Part shown: in pieces, positions 9,308 to 19,053 of the stretch
How positions within the stretch are numbered: position 1 is the first letter of the stretch
How the letters are laid out: every line of letters begins with the position of its first letter
The notes under the pieces: generated by a model
What the model was told of the DNA's origin: nothing
The model's input: only the letters and a program-made list of their open reading frames with translations
Databases searched by the model: none
Made by a program: the position numbers and the translations under genes
Assembly (NCBI GenBank): GCA_013373625.1
Contig: JABXHM010000062.1
Location: forward strand, 1 to 64,000
Direction: 5' to 3'
DNA from: Alteromonadaceae bacterium
Lineage (GTDB): Bacteria > Pseudomonadota > Gammaproteobacteria > Enterobacterales > Alteromonadaceae
DNA length: 64,000 bases

Positions 9308-9976
9308 TTAACGCAGTCGCTCTTGCAGCCACAGGCTGATAGCGTTGAGCTCATCCATACAGACATTGTGCTGTATGGGGTAAGATTGCCAGCTTACTGA
9401 GTACCCTTGCGCTTGTAACGTTTGACAGGCAGCTTTTCCCATTGTTATTGGCACCACATTATCCTGTTCTCCGTGAGCCATAAAAATGGGTGTGTTGGCA
9501 TTGGCAGGAGCCGCTTCTTCAGCCAATAAGGATGGCTCTGCCATGTAGGTAGACAAGCCCATTATTCCCGCCAGAGTATAGTTGAGACGCGGCCCGAGGT
9601 GCAGGGCAATAACGCCGCCCTGAGAAAAACCGGCCAGAACGATTTTGTTAGCCGGAACGCCGCTGGCTATTTCCTTGTCTATAAGCTGCGTGACCAGTTC
9701 TGCCGATTCGCGGACACCTGCCGAATCGGCGCGCTTATCGAAATCCATTGACTTAATGTCATACCACGCGCGCATGCGCATGCCACCGTTAATGGTAACG
9801 GCTCGCTCCGGGGCGTGAGGAAACACAAAGCGTATACCCAGTGCGTCAGGCAATTTCAATTCAGGTACAATGGGGGCAAATCCATGACCAGAATCACCCA
9901 GGCCATGCAACCAGATAACCGACGCTTTTACTTCGCCGGCGGGATTTGATTCGATATACGTCAATGCATTAATCAT
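9308..9976 (-). CDS. Carboxylesterase / lysophospholipase-like alpha/beta hydrolase
   Basis: This 222-residue protein belongs to the EstB/acyl-protein-thioesterase family (phospholipase/carboxylesterase). Visible features are the oxyanion-hole WLHGLGDSGHGF near the N-terminus, a conserved PHAPERAVTINGG.RMRAWYD segment, the nucleophile elbow GFSQGG, and acid and base residues in HGEQDNVVP and IQHNVCMDEL. The usual C-terminal GH..C is replaced by QHNVC, retaining the catalytic His. It hydrolyses short acyl esters or lysophospholipids in the cytoplasm; no signal peptide is seen. It is transcribed divergently from gmk. Confidence 0.92.
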   Translation of the reverse strand: MINALTYIESNPAGEVKASVIWLHGLGDSGHGFAPIVPELKLPDALGIRFVFPHAPERAVTINGGMRMRAWYDIKSMDFDKRADSAGVRESAELVTQLIDKEIASGVPANKIVLAGFSQGGVIALHLGPRLNYTLAGIMGLSTYMAEPSLLAEEAAPANANTPIFMAHGEQDNVVPITMGKAACQTLQAQGYSVSWQSYPIQHNVCMDELNAISLWLQERLR

Positions 9977-10151
9977 TAAGCTATTGCTTCCTTTATGTTA
10001 TTCAACACGAATAGTGATAAACCTACCACTGAGTTACACCGCCGACAACTACAAGTGGCAGGCTTTATGAATCTTTATGTCGGCAGTGACTATGCTAAAC
10101 TTGCGCAAAATTGATAAAAACTATTTCAACGCAACATTAAAGAGCTACATT

Positions 10152-10799
10152 ATGACGCCGCAATTAGGAAATCTGTTCATTCTGGCTGCACCTTCTGGTG
10201 CAGGTAAGTCGAGCCTTATTAAAGCACTGCTGGCACGCGAGCCTGATGCGCTGTCTAACCCGAAACAGGTATCGGTGTCGCATACCACGCGTGCACCCCG
10301 TCCGGGAGAAGTCGATGGTGAACATTATCACTTCGTCACTCGTGAAGCCTTTGAAGCATTAATAGAACAGCAGGCTTTTTTTGAGTATGCCGAGGTGTTT
10401 GGCAACTATTACGGCACGTCACGTATCACCATAGAGCAGACTCTGCATCAGGGGATTGATGTGTTTCTGGATATCGACTGGCAAGGGGCCCGCCAGGTAA
10501 AAGCTCTCATGCCAGATACCTGCACTATTTTTATACTGCCGCCTTCGAAGTCCTGTCTAAAAGAGCGTCTGGACAAACGCGGTCAGGACGAGCCCGGTGT
10601 TATTGCCAAACGAATGGCCGAAGCGGTTTCCGAAATGTCACACTATAATGAATTTGATTACGTATTGATTAACGATGAGTTTTCGGCAACTTTGCAGGAT
10701 CTGAGTAGCATTGTGGAAACCCAGCGACTACGAACACAGCAGCAACAAGCTCGCCATCAAGCACTGATAGACAGTTTATTGTCCACTGAGTTGAATTAG
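10152..10799 (+). CDS. gmk: Guanylate kinase
   Basis: P-loop [12 protein letters not shown]-binding [19 protein letters not shown] and the later [11 protein letters not shown] and FILPPSK segments identify guanylate kinase (GMP + ATP to GDP + ADP). I place the start at ATG 10152, giving 215 residues, close to the 207 of E. coli; the open frame extends upstream to 10077, but those residues do not resemble the family. It precedes rpoZ and spoT, the standard gammaproteobacterial order linking GTP supply with (p)ppGpp metabolism. Confidence 0.96.
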   Translation: MTPQLGNLFILAAPSGAGKSSLIKALLAREPDALSNPKQVSVSHTTRAPRPGEVDGEHYHFVTREAFEALIEQQAFFEYAEVFGNYYGTSRITIEQTLHQGIDVFLDIDWQGARQVKALMPDTCTIFILPPSKSCLKERLDKRGQDEPGVIAKRMAEAVSEMSHYNEFDYVLINDEFSATLQDLSSIVETQRLRTQQQQARHQALIDSLLSTELN

Positions 10800-10876
10800 T
10801 ACTACCCAATTGATAGTGGCTTGTTGTATACTACGCGGCCATTTTTTATATATTTTTGTTCAAATCGGAGATTTTC

Positions 10877-11149
10877 ATGGCTCGCGTAACAGTCGAAGAT
10901 GCAGTAGATAAAATTGGTAACCGTTTTGACCTGGTATTGGTTGCTGCACGCCGTGCCCGCCAAATCGCCACTGAAGGCAAAGATGCTATGGTTGATGTAG
11001 GTAATGATAAGCCTACCGTTACTGCGCTGCGTGAAATAGAGCAAGGCCTGGTAACAATTGAAACATTAGAGCAGGACGAATTACGTGATCAGCAAGATGC
11101 CGAGCATGCAGAATTTGCGTCGGTAGCGAATATCCTGTCTGACCAGTAA
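10877..11149 (+). CDS. rpoZ: RNA polymerase omega subunit
   Basis: [29 protein letters not shown] is the near-universal gammaproteobacterial omega N-terminus, and [14 protein letters not shown] follows. At 90 residues it is close to the 91 of E. coli. The start at ATG 10877 has GGAG 6 bases upstream; an upstream in-frame ATG at 10856 is not used. Omega aids assembly of the beta' subunit and contributes to a ppGpp-binding site in E. coli RNA polymerase, which fits the position before spoT. A strong terminator follows, so spoT may need its own promoter or readthrough. Confidence 0.97.
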   Translation: MARVTVEDAVDKIGNRFDLVLVAARRARQIATEGKDAMVDVGNDKPTVTALREIEQGLVTIETLEQDELRDQQDAEHAEFASVANILSDQ

Positions 11150-11190
11150 TCACGAAAACATCGATTAGCGTGCGTAAGCACTAATTGACG

Positions 11191-11229
11191 ACGCCAGTGT
11201 ATCTTTAATCAGAAACACTGGCGTTTTTC
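11191..11229 (+). terminator. Rho-independent terminator after rpoZ
   Basis: A perfect 10-bp stem (ACGCCAGTGT / ACACTGGCGT) with a 14-base loop is followed by TTTTT. It lies between rpoZ and spoT and may attenuate transcription into spoT. Confidence 0.9.
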
Positions 11230-11297
11230 GTTGGAAACCGGCTCATTTCACCGTATCCTTGAGAAACGCTTGAAATTATTGGAAATACGCAGCAAAC

Positions 11298-13406
11298 GTG
11301 TATCTGTTTGAAGGGTTAAAACACAAGATTACCGAATACTTACCGCCTGAACGGGTTCAGCTCGTACAGGACGCTTTTGTATTGGCCCACGAAGCCCATG
11401 ACGGGCAAATGCGCTCCAGTGGTGATCCCTATATAACGCATCCGGTTGCGGTAACCAGTATTCTGGCTGACATGCACCTTGATCATGAAACCCTCATGGC
11501 AGCGCTGCTGCATGACGTGATAGAAGATACCCACTACAGTCAGGAAGATCTGGCTGAAGCGTTTGGCAAAACGGTAGCGGATCTGGTTGAAGGGGTCAGT
11601 AAGCTCGACAAGATTGCCTTTAGCAGCAAGCAGGAAGCCCAGGCAGAGAACTTCCGCAAAATGATGATGGCCATGGTGCAGGATATTCGGGTTATTCTCA
11701 TCAAACTTGCCGACCGCACGCACAATATGCGCACCCTGGGTTCCTTGCGACCTGACAAGCGTCGCCGCATTGCGTTAGAAACCCTGGAAATTTATTCACC
11801 TATTGCCCACCGGCTGGGTATCCATGATATTAAGAATGAGCTTGAAGATCTGGGTTTTCAGGCCATGTACCCAATGCGTCACCGCGCACTTAAATCGGCG
11901 GTAAAACAGGCCCGGGGTAATCGTAAAGAAATTATCGAAAATATTCGCCAGGAGCTGGCTACGCGGTTGGCCGAATATACCATCGAAGCCACTGTCGTGG
12001 GACGTGAAAAGCATTTGTACTCCATTTACAAAAAAATGAAGAACAAAGAGAAGCTGTTCAACGAAGTGATGGATATATATGCGTTTCGTATAGTGGTCAA
12101 TTCGGTGGATGATTGCTATCGCTCACTGGGTGCTATGCACGGGTTATTCAAGCCCATTGAAACGCGCTTTAAAGATTACATTGCCATACCTCGCACCAAT
12201 GGTTATCAGTCGTTGCATACCTCACTGGTTGGCCCCCACGGGATACCGGTAGAAGTGCAAATTCGAACCCAGGCGATGGATCAAATGGCTGACAAAGGCG
12301 TTGCTGCACACTGGCTGTATAAAGAATCCAGCGACGATACGACCGCGCAGTTGCGGGCGCGTAAATGGATGCAATCGTTACTTGAGTTGCAGCAAAGTGC
12401 CAGCTCATCCTTTGAATTTATCGAAAGCGTAAAAACCGATTTGTTCCCCGATGAAATTTACGTCTTTACGCCGGATGGCCGTATTATTGAACTGCCTGCG
12501 GGCGCGACAGCGGTGGATTTTGCCTACGCGGTGCATTCCGATATTGGTAATACCTGTGTAGGGGTGCGCGTTGAGCGACGTAACTTTAGCTTGAGTAAAC
12601 CGCTGGAAAACGGCCAAACGGTAGAAATTATTACCTCACCCCGAGCCAAACCCAATGCCAACTGGCTGAATTTTGTGGTGAGCGCCAGAGCGCGTACGCG
12701 TATACGCCAATTTTTGCGTAAACAACGCTCCAAAGAAGCACTTAACATGGGTAACCGTTTACTTCGCCATGCACTTGGGGTTGTAAAACTGGACGATATT
12801 AGTCAGCAGGATGTTGATCGCGTGGTGGCTGAAACCAAGCATGATACGTTCGATGATTTACTGATTGATATCGGTCTGGGTAACGAACTCAGTGCCATTG
12901 TGGCCCGGCGCCTGCTCGGTGAGAACGAAGACTTGCCCGAGAAAAAAGGCAACGTAGCTATTCGAGGCACTGAGGGGTTGTTGGTTACTTATGCGCGCTG
13001 TTGTCACCCCATCCCCGACGATGAGATAGTATCGGTATTGAGCCCGGGTAAAGGGATGACCATTCACCAAAACGGTTGTCCGAATATTCGTAAACTGGCC
13101 AAAGAAGAGCCACAGCGAGTGCTGACGATGACCTGGGACAGCGAACCTCAGGGCGAATTTAAAGCGTCACTGCGCATCGAGTTAATTAATCACCAGGGAA
13201 CGCTGGCTAATTTGACCAACAATATTTCAGCTTGTGATTCAAATATTATTGGCCTGCAAACTGAAGAAAAAGAAAGCAATATTTACTTTGTGGATATTGA
13301 GTTAACTACTTACAACCGGGTACATCTGGCCAATGTGATGCGTAAAATCCGCACCATGCCAGAAGTACAACGCGTGTCACGACACAGTCAGTCGCGGCAT
13401 CATTAA
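11298..13406 (+). CDS. spoT: Bifunctional (p)ppGpp synthetase/hydrolase SpoT
   Basis: At 702 residues it matches E. coli SpoT in length and is very similar throughout. Domains in order: HD hydrolase (HDVIEDT, H72/D73), synthetase-like domain ([38 protein letters not shown]), TGS domain ([16 protein letters not shown]), zinc-finger/helical region ([13 protein letters not shown]) and C-terminal ACT domain ([15 protein letters not shown]). It degrades and weakly makes the alarmone (p)ppGpp. Translation starts at GTG 11298, giving the family MYLFE N-terminus. ridA follows 26 bases downstream. Confidence 0.97.
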   Translation: MYLFEGLKHKITEYLPPERVQLVQDAFVLAHEAHDGQMRSSGDPYITHPVAVTSILADMHLDHETLMAALLHDVIEDTHYSQEDLAEAFGKTVADLVEGVSKLDKIAFSSKQEAQAENFRKMMMAMVQDIRVILIKLADRTHNMRTLGSLRPDKRRRIALETLEIYSPIAHRLGIHDIKNELEDLGFQAMYPMRHRALKSAVKQARGNRKEIIENIRQELATRLAEYTIEATVVGREKHLYSIYKKMKNKEKLFNEVMDIYAFRIVVNSVDDCYRSLGAMHGLFKPIETRFKDYIAIPRTNGYQSLHTSLVGPHGIPVEVQIRTQAMDQMADKGVAAHWLYKESSDDTTAQLRARKWMQSLLELQQSASSSFEFIESVKTDLFPDEIYVFTPDGRIIELPAGATAVDFAYAVHSDIGNTCVGVRVERRNFSLSKPLENGQTVEIITSPRAKPNANWLNFVVSARARTRIRQFLRKQRSKEALNMGNRLLRHALGVVKLDDISQQDVDRVVAETKHDTFDDLLIDIGLGNELSAIVARRLLGENEDLPEKKGNVAIRGTEGLLVTYARCCHPIPDDEIVSVLSPGKGMTIHQNGCPNIRKLAKEEPQRVLTMTWDSEPQGEFKASLRIELINHQGTLANLTNNISACDSNIIGLQTEEKESNIYFVDIELTTYNRVHLANVMRKIRTMPEVQRVSRHSQSRHH

Positions 13407-13432
13407 TTAATAAATATAAAACAGGATTCAGT

Positions 13433-13819
13433 ATGGCTAAGTCGATTATTCAAACAGATAAAGCACCAGCGGCAATTGGAACGTATAGCCAGGCGGTAAA
13501 AGCAGGAACAACCGTATATTTGTCGGGCCAAATCCCACTGGTACCAGAAACCATGGAGTTAGTATCACAGGACTTCGCTGAACAAGCGACCCAGGTGTTT
13601 GAAAACCTGAGTGCAGTATGCGAAGCAGCTGGCGGTAAGGTAAATGACTTAGTGAAAGTAAATATCTATTTGCTTGATTTAGGTCACTTCGCAACGGTTA
13701 ACGAAATCATGGCAAAGTATTTCTCCAAGCCCTACCCGGCGCGTGCTGCTATTGGTATCAAAGAGTTACCTAAAGGCGCACAAATCGAAATCGACGGCGT
13801 GATGGAATTACCAGAGTAA
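13433..13819 (+). CDS. ridA: RidA-family enamine/imine deaminase
   Basis: This 128-residue protein carries the RidA hallmarks [11 protein letters not shown] near residues 16-26, YLSGQIPL, and the C-terminal [22 protein letters not shown] with the conserved arginine and glutamate. RidA hydrolyses reactive enamines/imines released by PLP enzymes such as threonine dehydratase, protecting PLP enzymes from damage. It follows spoT closely, before a strong terminator, so it is the last gene of the transcript. Confidence 0.95.
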   Translation: MAKSIIQTDKAPAAIGTYSQAVKAGTTVYLSGQIPLVPETMELVSQDFAEQATQVFENLSAVCEAAGGKVNDLVKVNIYLLDLGHFATVNEIMAKYFSKPYPARAAIGIKELPKGAQIEIDGVMELPE

Positions 13820-13851
13820 GCCCACCGCTAAATCGAAAAATTAGTTGAAAG

Positions 13852-13879
13852 AAAAAGACCCTAAGCCGGGTCTTTTTTT
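13852..13879 (+). terminator. Rho-independent terminator after ridA
   Basis: An AGACCC / GGGTCT stem, extended by flanking A and T runs, is followed by seven T, about 35 bases after the ridA stop. Confidence 0.9.
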
Positions 13880-13910
13880 ATTCCGCTGATTTTTTAACTT
13901 GAGAGCATGT

Positions 13911-14546
13911 ATGCGATTTTCGATTAAGTTTTTGTTTATTGGACTGTTTTTTACGCTGCAATCGGTTAGTGCTATGTCGAAAAACATCGCATCAGAGGCC
14001 AGTGCAGTGAACCCCTTACTCAATGGTATGCCAATACCGGCGGTGACGCTGCATTACCCGGATGGCACTCCGGTGAGTCTGACTGCGCTGACCATGCACA
14101 AGCCTGCCATTATTATGTTCTATCGAGGTGGCTGGTGCCCGTATTGCAATCAACAGTTCGCTGAACTACAAACCGTGGAAAAGGATCTTGTGGCGTTGGG
14201 CTATCAAATTCTTGCCATATCGCCCCAGGCACCCGATGCTCTGCAGTCTCAGGCACTGGAAAGCGAAATGATGGTAACGCAATTATCTGATGTCGATGTG
14301 TCTGCTATCCGCGAATTTGGCGTAGGTTTTTATGTTGATGACAAGACCGCCGAGCGCTACAAAACCTACAATATTGAACTGACTAAAGATGCTACCGGCA
14401 CACCAGTGCTGCCTGCACCAGCGGTATTTATTGTTGATAAGCAAGGCGTAGTGCAATTCAGTTATGTAAATCCAGACTTTAAAGTGCGCCCTTCTGCCGC
14501 ACTGATAAAATCAGTGGCAACCGTACTGGCGGCCGAAATAAAGTAA
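13911..14546 (+). CDS. Exported AhpC/TSA-type thioredoxin-fold protein
   Basis: A signal peptide (MRFSIKFLFIGLFFTLQSVSA) precedes a peroxiredoxin/thioredoxin fold: FYRGGWCPYC with a CxxC-type pair at the start of helix 1, then LAISPQAPDAL, and a late APAVFIVDKQGVVQFSYVNPDFKVR. It resembles the peroxiredoxin-like AhpC-TSA family and probably acts as a periplasmic thiol oxidoreductase or peroxidase. ATG 13911 gives a clean signal peptide; a TTG four codons upstream is less likely. It lies alone between the ridA terminator and the convergent PaiB-like gene. Confidence 0.85.
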   Translation: MRFSIKFLFIGLFFTLQSVSAMSKNIASEASAVNPLLNGMPIPAVTLHYPDGTPVSLTALTMHKPAIIMFYRGGWCPYCNQQFAELQTVEKDLVALGYQILAISPQAPDALQSQALESEMMVTQLSDVDVSAIREFGVGFYVDDKTAERYKTYNIELTKDATGTPVLPAPAVFIVDKQGVVQFSYVNPDFKVRPSAALIKSVATVLAAEIK

Positions 14547-14566
14547 TGGGTTAGGCCGAATATACG

Positions 14567-15181
14567 CTATTCGGCGTAGCCAATATTGTGGCGCTGCATG
14601 TATTCAAGCAGCGCTAACGATTCAAAGTTGCTGGTACTTTTTAGCCCAGTACACACACCGGCGCGGTCAGCCTGGTTTTTGTGCTGGCCTAACTTGCGTA
14701 CACCCTGCACCGACTCTACCTGCAGGGTGATACCCACAATACCCTTCAATAGCTTTTGCCTGTAACCGTTATAAGCGTCTCCCGCCTCCTGTTGGATAAA
14801 GTCTGGTTCAAAGGTAGCCATGAGTTCATCCATCGCAGCCAGTAATGCGTCCTCAGACATTATGTGCAGCGTGCCTTTAGCGTGCACGGCAACATAATTC
14901 CAGGTAGGTACGTTTGGTTCGCTGGCATACCATTGCGGAGAAATATACGCATGCGGGCCACTGAATACGGCCAGTGCCGGGGTATTGTTCAGCTTGCGCC
15001 AATGAGGGTTGCCGCGCGCAACATGGCCAAGCAGAGTTAAAGAATCTCCCTGTGTGTTGACCAGCAGTGGTAAGTGAGTGGCTTGCAGATCATTGGTGGT
15101 TAGCACGGCAAACGGGTACTCACGCATAAAAGCGAGCTGTTCTGAGCGCTCTGTAAAAGCAAAGGCGGCGGGTACAAACAT
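14567..15181 (-). CDS. PaiB-like FMN-binding protein
   Basis: The protein (204 residues) starts MFVPAAFAF and contains HLPLLV, GHVARGNPHWR, FSGPHAYISPQWY and WNYVAVHAKG, the conserved blocks of the PaiB/FMN-binding split-barrel family. In Bacillus PaiB is reported as a negative regulator of sporulation and protease genes. In proteobacteria the role is unclear and may be flavin-dependent reduction rather than transcriptional control, since no DNA-binding domain is visible. It is encoded opposite to its neighbours, inside the otherwise conserved spoT-recG neighbourhood. Confidence 0.88.
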   Translation of the reverse strand: MFVPAAFAFTERSEQLAFMREYPFAVLTTNDLQATHLPLLVNTQGDSLTLLGHVARGNPHWRKLNNTPALAVFSGPHAYISPQWYASEPNVPTWNYVAVHAKGTLHIMSEDALLAAMDELMATFEPDFIQQEAGDAYNGYRQKLLKGIVGITLQVESVQGVRKLGQHKNQADRAGVCTGLKSTSNFESLALLEYMQRHNIGYAE

Positions 15182-15488
15182 AATTAATCAATACAGTGAA
15201 CCTAAGGCTTTGATAGTACATAATTAACTTCCCCCCACAAAGGGTAATATCGATTTTTCTCACATAGCAGGTAGCAAGGCTGGCAACAAGTGCCGGCCTG
15301 TTGTGCAGTTGTGAGCGAGAGTGCTCACCGTTACATTGGTGTAGTCTGGCGATGTGTAGCCTTTAAAAGGGGCGGGCATTGAGCAAGATATAAGCGCGCG
15401 GGCACTGGCTTACCCTTTCGTGCTCGCTTTGGCTAAGCGGTTGATTTACACTGCCTGATGACAGAATAAAGAGGGAAGTCTGCTGACT
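15182..15488. other. Divergent intergenic region between the PaiB-like gene and recG
   Basis: These 307 bases separate two divergent genes. The only structure I see is GTGAGC-GAGAGT-GCTCAC at 15311-15328, a 6-bp inverted repeat with a 6-base spacer, which could be an operator or a small hairpin. No convincing small gene or RNA was recognised. Confidence 0.5.
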
Positions 15489-17570
15489 ATGCGGTCTGAA
15501 ATGTCGCTGGCGACAATGCCAATTACCCAGCTCAAAGGCGTTGGGGCAAAAGTGGCTGAGAAACTGGCAAAAATTAACCTGGTAACCGTACAGGACGTAC
15601 TGTTTCATTTGCCCGCCCGCTATGAAGATCGCACCCGTATTTATGCAATTGGAGATTGCTTGCCATTCACGCATGTGAGCGTAGTGGGTGAAGTCAAATC
15701 TGCAGACATTCAGTACGGCAAAAAGCGCATGCTGGTGGTAAAGCTCAGTGACGGTACGGGCACGATATCGCTGCGCTTTTTTCACTTTGGCGCGGTACAG
15801 CGCACCATGATGACCCCGGGTAATCGCATTCGCTGTTTTGGTGAAGTGCGCACCGGCAAATGGGGGCTCGAAATGATGCATCCCGAATTTTCGTTGATTG
15901 ACGAAGACGCCCCGCCCGTGGAAGAAACCCTGACACCGGTATACCCGACCACCGAAGGGGTTAAACAGCTGACGTTGCGTAATCTCACTGAGCAGGCTTT
16001 GGGATTGCTGGCCAAAGGCGGTCTGACAGACTTACTGCCTGATGGCATGTATCAACAGCAGGTTAGCTTACTGGAAGCGCTCAGTATTGTGCACAGACCA
16101 CCGCCCGATGTGGCGTTACAACAAATAGAAAACGGTGAACATCCGGCACAAATGCGATTAATTCTGGAAGAATTACTGGCGCAACATCTGAGCGTATTGA
16201 AAATTCGCCAACAAAGTGATGCTCAGCCCGGTATTGCCATCGAAGTGGATCATGAGCTGGTAGGTAAGTTACTCGACCAGCTCCCCTTCTCGCCAACAGG
16301 CGCGCAGCAGCGCGTTACAGCCGACATTCAGCGCGACATGACTCAGGGCAAGCCGATGATGCGCCTGGTTCAGGGCGATGTTGGCTCAGGCAAAACCCTG
16401 GTCGCGGCGTTAGCGGCGTTGTCGGCCATTGGCGCTGGTTATCAGGTGGCGCTGATGGCACCGACAGAACTACTGGCTGAACAGCATGCTAACAATTTTC
16501 GTGACTGGCTGGCACCGCTGGGCATTGAAGTGGGCTGGCTGGCCGGTAAATTAAAAGGCAAAGCCCGGACTGAAGTGCTCGAGCGCCTGGCCAGTGGTGA
16601 AGTGCAGATGCTGGTCGGCACCCATGCTATTTTTCAGGAGCAGGTAACTTATAGCCAGCTGGCACTGGTGATTGTTGATGAACAACATCGCTTTGGGGTA
16701 CATCAGCGTCTGGCACTGCGCGAGAAAGGCGAACAGCAAGGGCGCTTTCCTCATCAGTTAATCATGACTGCGACCCCGATCCCGCGAACGCTGGCCATGA
16801 CCGCTTACGCCGATTTGGATACCTCTGTGATAGACGAACTGCCTCCCGGCAGAAGCCCGGTTAAAACCGTGGCGCTGCCGGATACGCGTCGTGGTGACGT
16901 CATCGAGCGGGTGCGTGAAGCCTGCCAGCAGCAGTCACGTCAGGCGTACTGGGTGTGCACGTTGATCGATGAGTCTGAAGTGTTGCAGTGTCAGGCGGCC
17001 GAGGACACCGCTGTGATTCTGCAAACCGCACTTCCGGATTTACGCATTGGTTTGGTACACGGCCGCCTGAAAGCGGCCGAAAAACAAGTGATCACGGCCG
17101 CGTTTAAAGCCGGTGAATTAGACTTACTGGTGGCGACAACGGTTATCGAAGTTGGCGTAGATGTGCCCAATGCCAGCCTGATGATCATTGAAAACCCCGA
17201 GCGTCTCGGCTTAGCCCAGCTTCACCAGTTACGCGGGCGGGTAGGGCGTGGCGCGGTGGAAAGCCATTGTGTATTGATGTATCAAAGCCCATTGTCGAAA
17301 ACGGCCACAAAACGCCTTGCGGTGCTGAGGGAGTCGAATGACGGGTTTTATATCGCGCAACAAGATTTGGAAATACGCGGGCCGGGTGAACTTATGGGCA
17401 CCCGCCAAACGGGGATTGCGGAGCTAAGAATCGCCGACATTGTTCGTGATGCGGCCCTAATACCGCAAGTGCAGGACATTGCAGAGCGGTTATGGCAGGA
17501 GTACCCCTCGCGGGCACAGGCTATTATTAATCGTTGGATTGGTGCCAGGGAGCATTATGGTCATGCTTAA
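15489..17570 (+). CDS. recG: ATP-dependent DNA helicase RecG
   Basis: This 693-residue protein has the RecG layout: an N-terminal wedge/OB domain (HLPARYEDRTRI, then GEVKSADIQYGKKRMLVVKLSDGTG), helicase motif I (QGDVGSGKT), Ia (APTELLAEQH), II as DEQH (VIVDEQHRFG), III (TATPIPRTLAM), V/VI (ATTVIEVGVDVPNA, HQLRGRVGRG) and the C-terminal DLEIRGPGELMGTRQ. RecG remodels stalled replication forks and Holliday junctions. The length matches E. coli RecG. Its 3' end overlaps rsmJ by 14 bases. Confidence 0.97.
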   Translation: MRSEMSLATMPITQLKGVGAKVAEKLAKINLVTVQDVLFHLPARYEDRTRIYAIGDCLPFTHVSVVGEVKSADIQYGKKRMLVVKLSDGTGTISLRFFHFGAVQRTMMTPGNRIRCFGEVRTGKWGLEMMHPEFSLIDEDAPPVEETLTPVYPTTEGVKQLTLRNLTEQALGLLAKGGLTDLLPDGMYQQQVSLLEALSIVHRPPPDVALQQIENGEHPAQMRLILEELLAQHLSVLKIRQQSDAQPGIAIEVDHELVGKLLDQLPFSPTGAQQRVTADIQRDMTQGKPMMRLVQGDVGSGKTLVAALAALSAIGAGYQVALMAPTELLAEQHANNFRDWLAPLGIEVGWLAGKLKGKARTEVLERLASGEVQMLVGTHAIFQEQVTYSQLALVIVDEQHRFGVHQRLALREKGEQQGRFPHQLIMTATPIPRTLAMTAYADLDTSVIDELPPGRSPVKTVALPDTRRGDVIERVREACQQQSRQAYWVCTLIDESEVLQCQAAEDTAVILQTALPDLRIGLVHGRLKAAEKQVITAAFKAGELDLLVATTVIEVGVDVPNASLMIIENPERLGLAQLHQLRGRVGRGAVESHCVLMYQSPLSKTATKRLAVLRESNDGFYIAQQDLEIRGPGELMGTRQTGIAELRIADIVRDAALIPQVQDIAERLWQEYPSRAQAIINRWIGAREHYGHA

Positions 17571-18333
17571 TTTACCCCCTTTGTTGTTGTCTGCCGGACA
17601 AGCTGATGCGCCATCGCCATTGGTGCAATCACTGATTACTCAGGCGCAGAGCCTGGGTATTATTACGACTACCAGTACAAACGCAGAACTGGCTTTGCAA
17701 ATTCGCGACAATGCGTTGCAGTTGGATGACCTCACTGATGCCAATGGTAAAGGTGTGATGGTCGATTTTTTGTCCGGGCAGAGTGCATATCGACGCGCGA
17801 AAGGTGGCGGGAGTAAAGAGCCCATCGCCAAAGCTGTAGGAATGAAAACCCATCAGCCGTTAAAAATTCTTGATGCTACCCCCGGTTTAGGGCGCGACGC
17901 GTTTGTTCTGGCGTCACTGGGTGCCAGTGTGACTTTGGTTGAACGTTCCCCGGTGGTGTATATGTTATTAGCCGATGGCTTGCGACGACTCGCGCTCAGT
18001 GAGCCAGAGCTTGCCGCGCGCTTTACGTTGCATCATGCTAACAGTCCTGAATATATGCAGCAGCAAAGTGAAAACAGTGTAGACGCGGTGTATTTGGATC
18101 CCATGTTTCCACACCGCAAAAAATCGGCGCTGGTGAAAAAAGAAATGCGTTTGTTTCAGGTGCTGCTTGGAACCGATACCGATGCCGACCAGTTGCTCCC
18201 CGCGGCGTTACACATTGCGGCTAAACGAGTGGCAGTAAAACGCCCTAATAGTGCGCCTTATCTCGCAGCTCAAAAACCATCGATGGCCATTTCCAGCAAA
18301 AAGCATCGATTTGATGTTTATATAAATAACTAA
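17557..18333 (+). CDS. rsmJ: 16S rRNA m2G1516 methyltransferase
   Basis: RsmJ (YhiQ) features: VDFLSGQSAYRRAKGGGSKEPIAKAVG, the SAM-binding ILDATPGLGRDAFVLASLG, and VYLDPMFPHRKKSALVKKEMR, whose DPMFP is the family catalytic-type motif. It methylates G1516 of 16S rRNA. I start it at ATG 17557 (258 residues), preceded by AGGGAG; an in-frame ATG at 17563 is also possible. The longer upstream frame lies within recG and is unlikely. It is translationally coupled to recG by overlap. Confidence 0.94.
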   Translation: MVMLNLPPLLLSAGQADAPSPLVQSLITQAQSLGIITTTSTNAELALQIRDNALQLDDLTDANGKGVMVDFLSGQSAYRRAKGGGSKEPIAKAVGMKTHQPLKILDATPGLGRDAFVLASLGASVTLVERSPVVYMLLADGLRRLALSEPELAARFTLHHANSPEYMQQQSENSVDAVYLDPMFPHRKKSALVKKEMRLFQVLLGTDTDADQLLPAALHIAAKRVAVKRPNSAPYLAAQKPSMAISSKKHRFDVYINN

Positions 18334-18365
18334 ACAGCGAACAGCAAGCTACTATTACAGTAGTG

Positions 18366-18391
18366 GCCTGCAGATTGTGCAGGCTTTTATT
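18366..18391 (+). terminator. Rho-independent terminator after rsmJ
   Basis: GCCTGCA and TGCAGGC pair across a 5-base loop and are followed by TTTTATTTATT, 33 bases after the rsmJ stop. Confidence 0.8.
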
Positions 18392-18458
18392 TATTCAATA
18401 TTGCCATTAAGCTGTTATAGTTAATTGTTATACAAGACTAATTTCCCAGGAGATAAAC

Positions 18459-18935
18459 ATGATACAAGTAGGTAGCACTTTGCCTGAAGTCACCTTTGGT
18501 TATATTGATGCCAAAGGTAAAACCACCAACCCGCATACTAACGATTTATTTAATAACAAGCGCGTTGTGGTGTTTGCCGTACCTGGCGCATTTACGCCTA
18601 CTTGCTCCGAAGCTCACCTGCCGGGTTATGTAGCGCTGGCCGACAAAATTAAAGCCAAAGGTGTTGATACCATTATTTGTTTAAGCGTTAACGATGCGTA
18701 TGTCATGGATGCCTGGGGCAAATCGGCTAATGCCGAAGAAATTATGATGCTGGCTGATGGCAATGGTTATTTCACCAAAAGCATTGGCCTTGATATGAAT
18801 ACCGGTGATTTTGGCGGCGTTCGTTCTGTACGCTACTCCATGCTGGTGGAAGATGGCGAAGTGGTTAAATTAAATGTCGAAGACCCGGGCCGCTTTGATG
18901 TCAGCGATGCCGAAACCATGCTTAAAAGCTTGTAA
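18459..18935 (+). CDS. Prx5-type peroxiredoxin
   Basis: At 158 residues, with VPGAFTPTCSEAHLPGY around the peroxidatic cysteine (T..C motif) and a later GVRSVRYSMLVEDGEV, this is a Prx5/PrxII peroxiredoxin without a fused glutaredoxin domain. It reduces hydroperoxides using thioredoxin or glutaredoxin. Translation starts at ATG with AGGAG about 8 bases upstream. It is a monocistronic gene between two hairpins. No OxyR site was identified by eye. Confidence 0.93.
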   Translation: MIQVGSTLPEVTFGYIDAKGKTTNPHTNDLFNNKRVVVFAVPGAFTPTCSEAHLPGYVALADKIKAKGVDTIICLSVNDAYVMDAWGKSANAEEIMMLADGNGYFTKSIGLDMNTGDFGGVRSVRYSMLVEDGEVVKLNVEDPGRFDVSDAETMLKSL

Positions 18936-18943
18936 GAATAATG

Positions 18944-18964
18944 TGCCCGGCGTTATGCCGGGCA
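18944..18964 (+). terminator. Hairpin after the peroxiredoxin gene
   Basis: TGCCCGGC and GCCGGGCA form a perfect 8-bp GC-rich stem with a GTTAT loop, 8 bases after the stop codon. There is no T run, so termination is probable but not certain. Confidence 0.5.
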
Positions 18965-19053
18965 TCGAACCCATAGATCAATTACATTGTTGATTAGGTT
19001 AACTGTGTATTGTTGTATAGTAATCTGTTCGTTGATTATCAAGGATTTTCATA

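Noticed and set aside
15363-15881. 172-residue minus-strand frame over the recG start
   Set aside because: It is antisense to the conserved RecG N-terminus, rich in His/Phe/Gln with no domain pattern.
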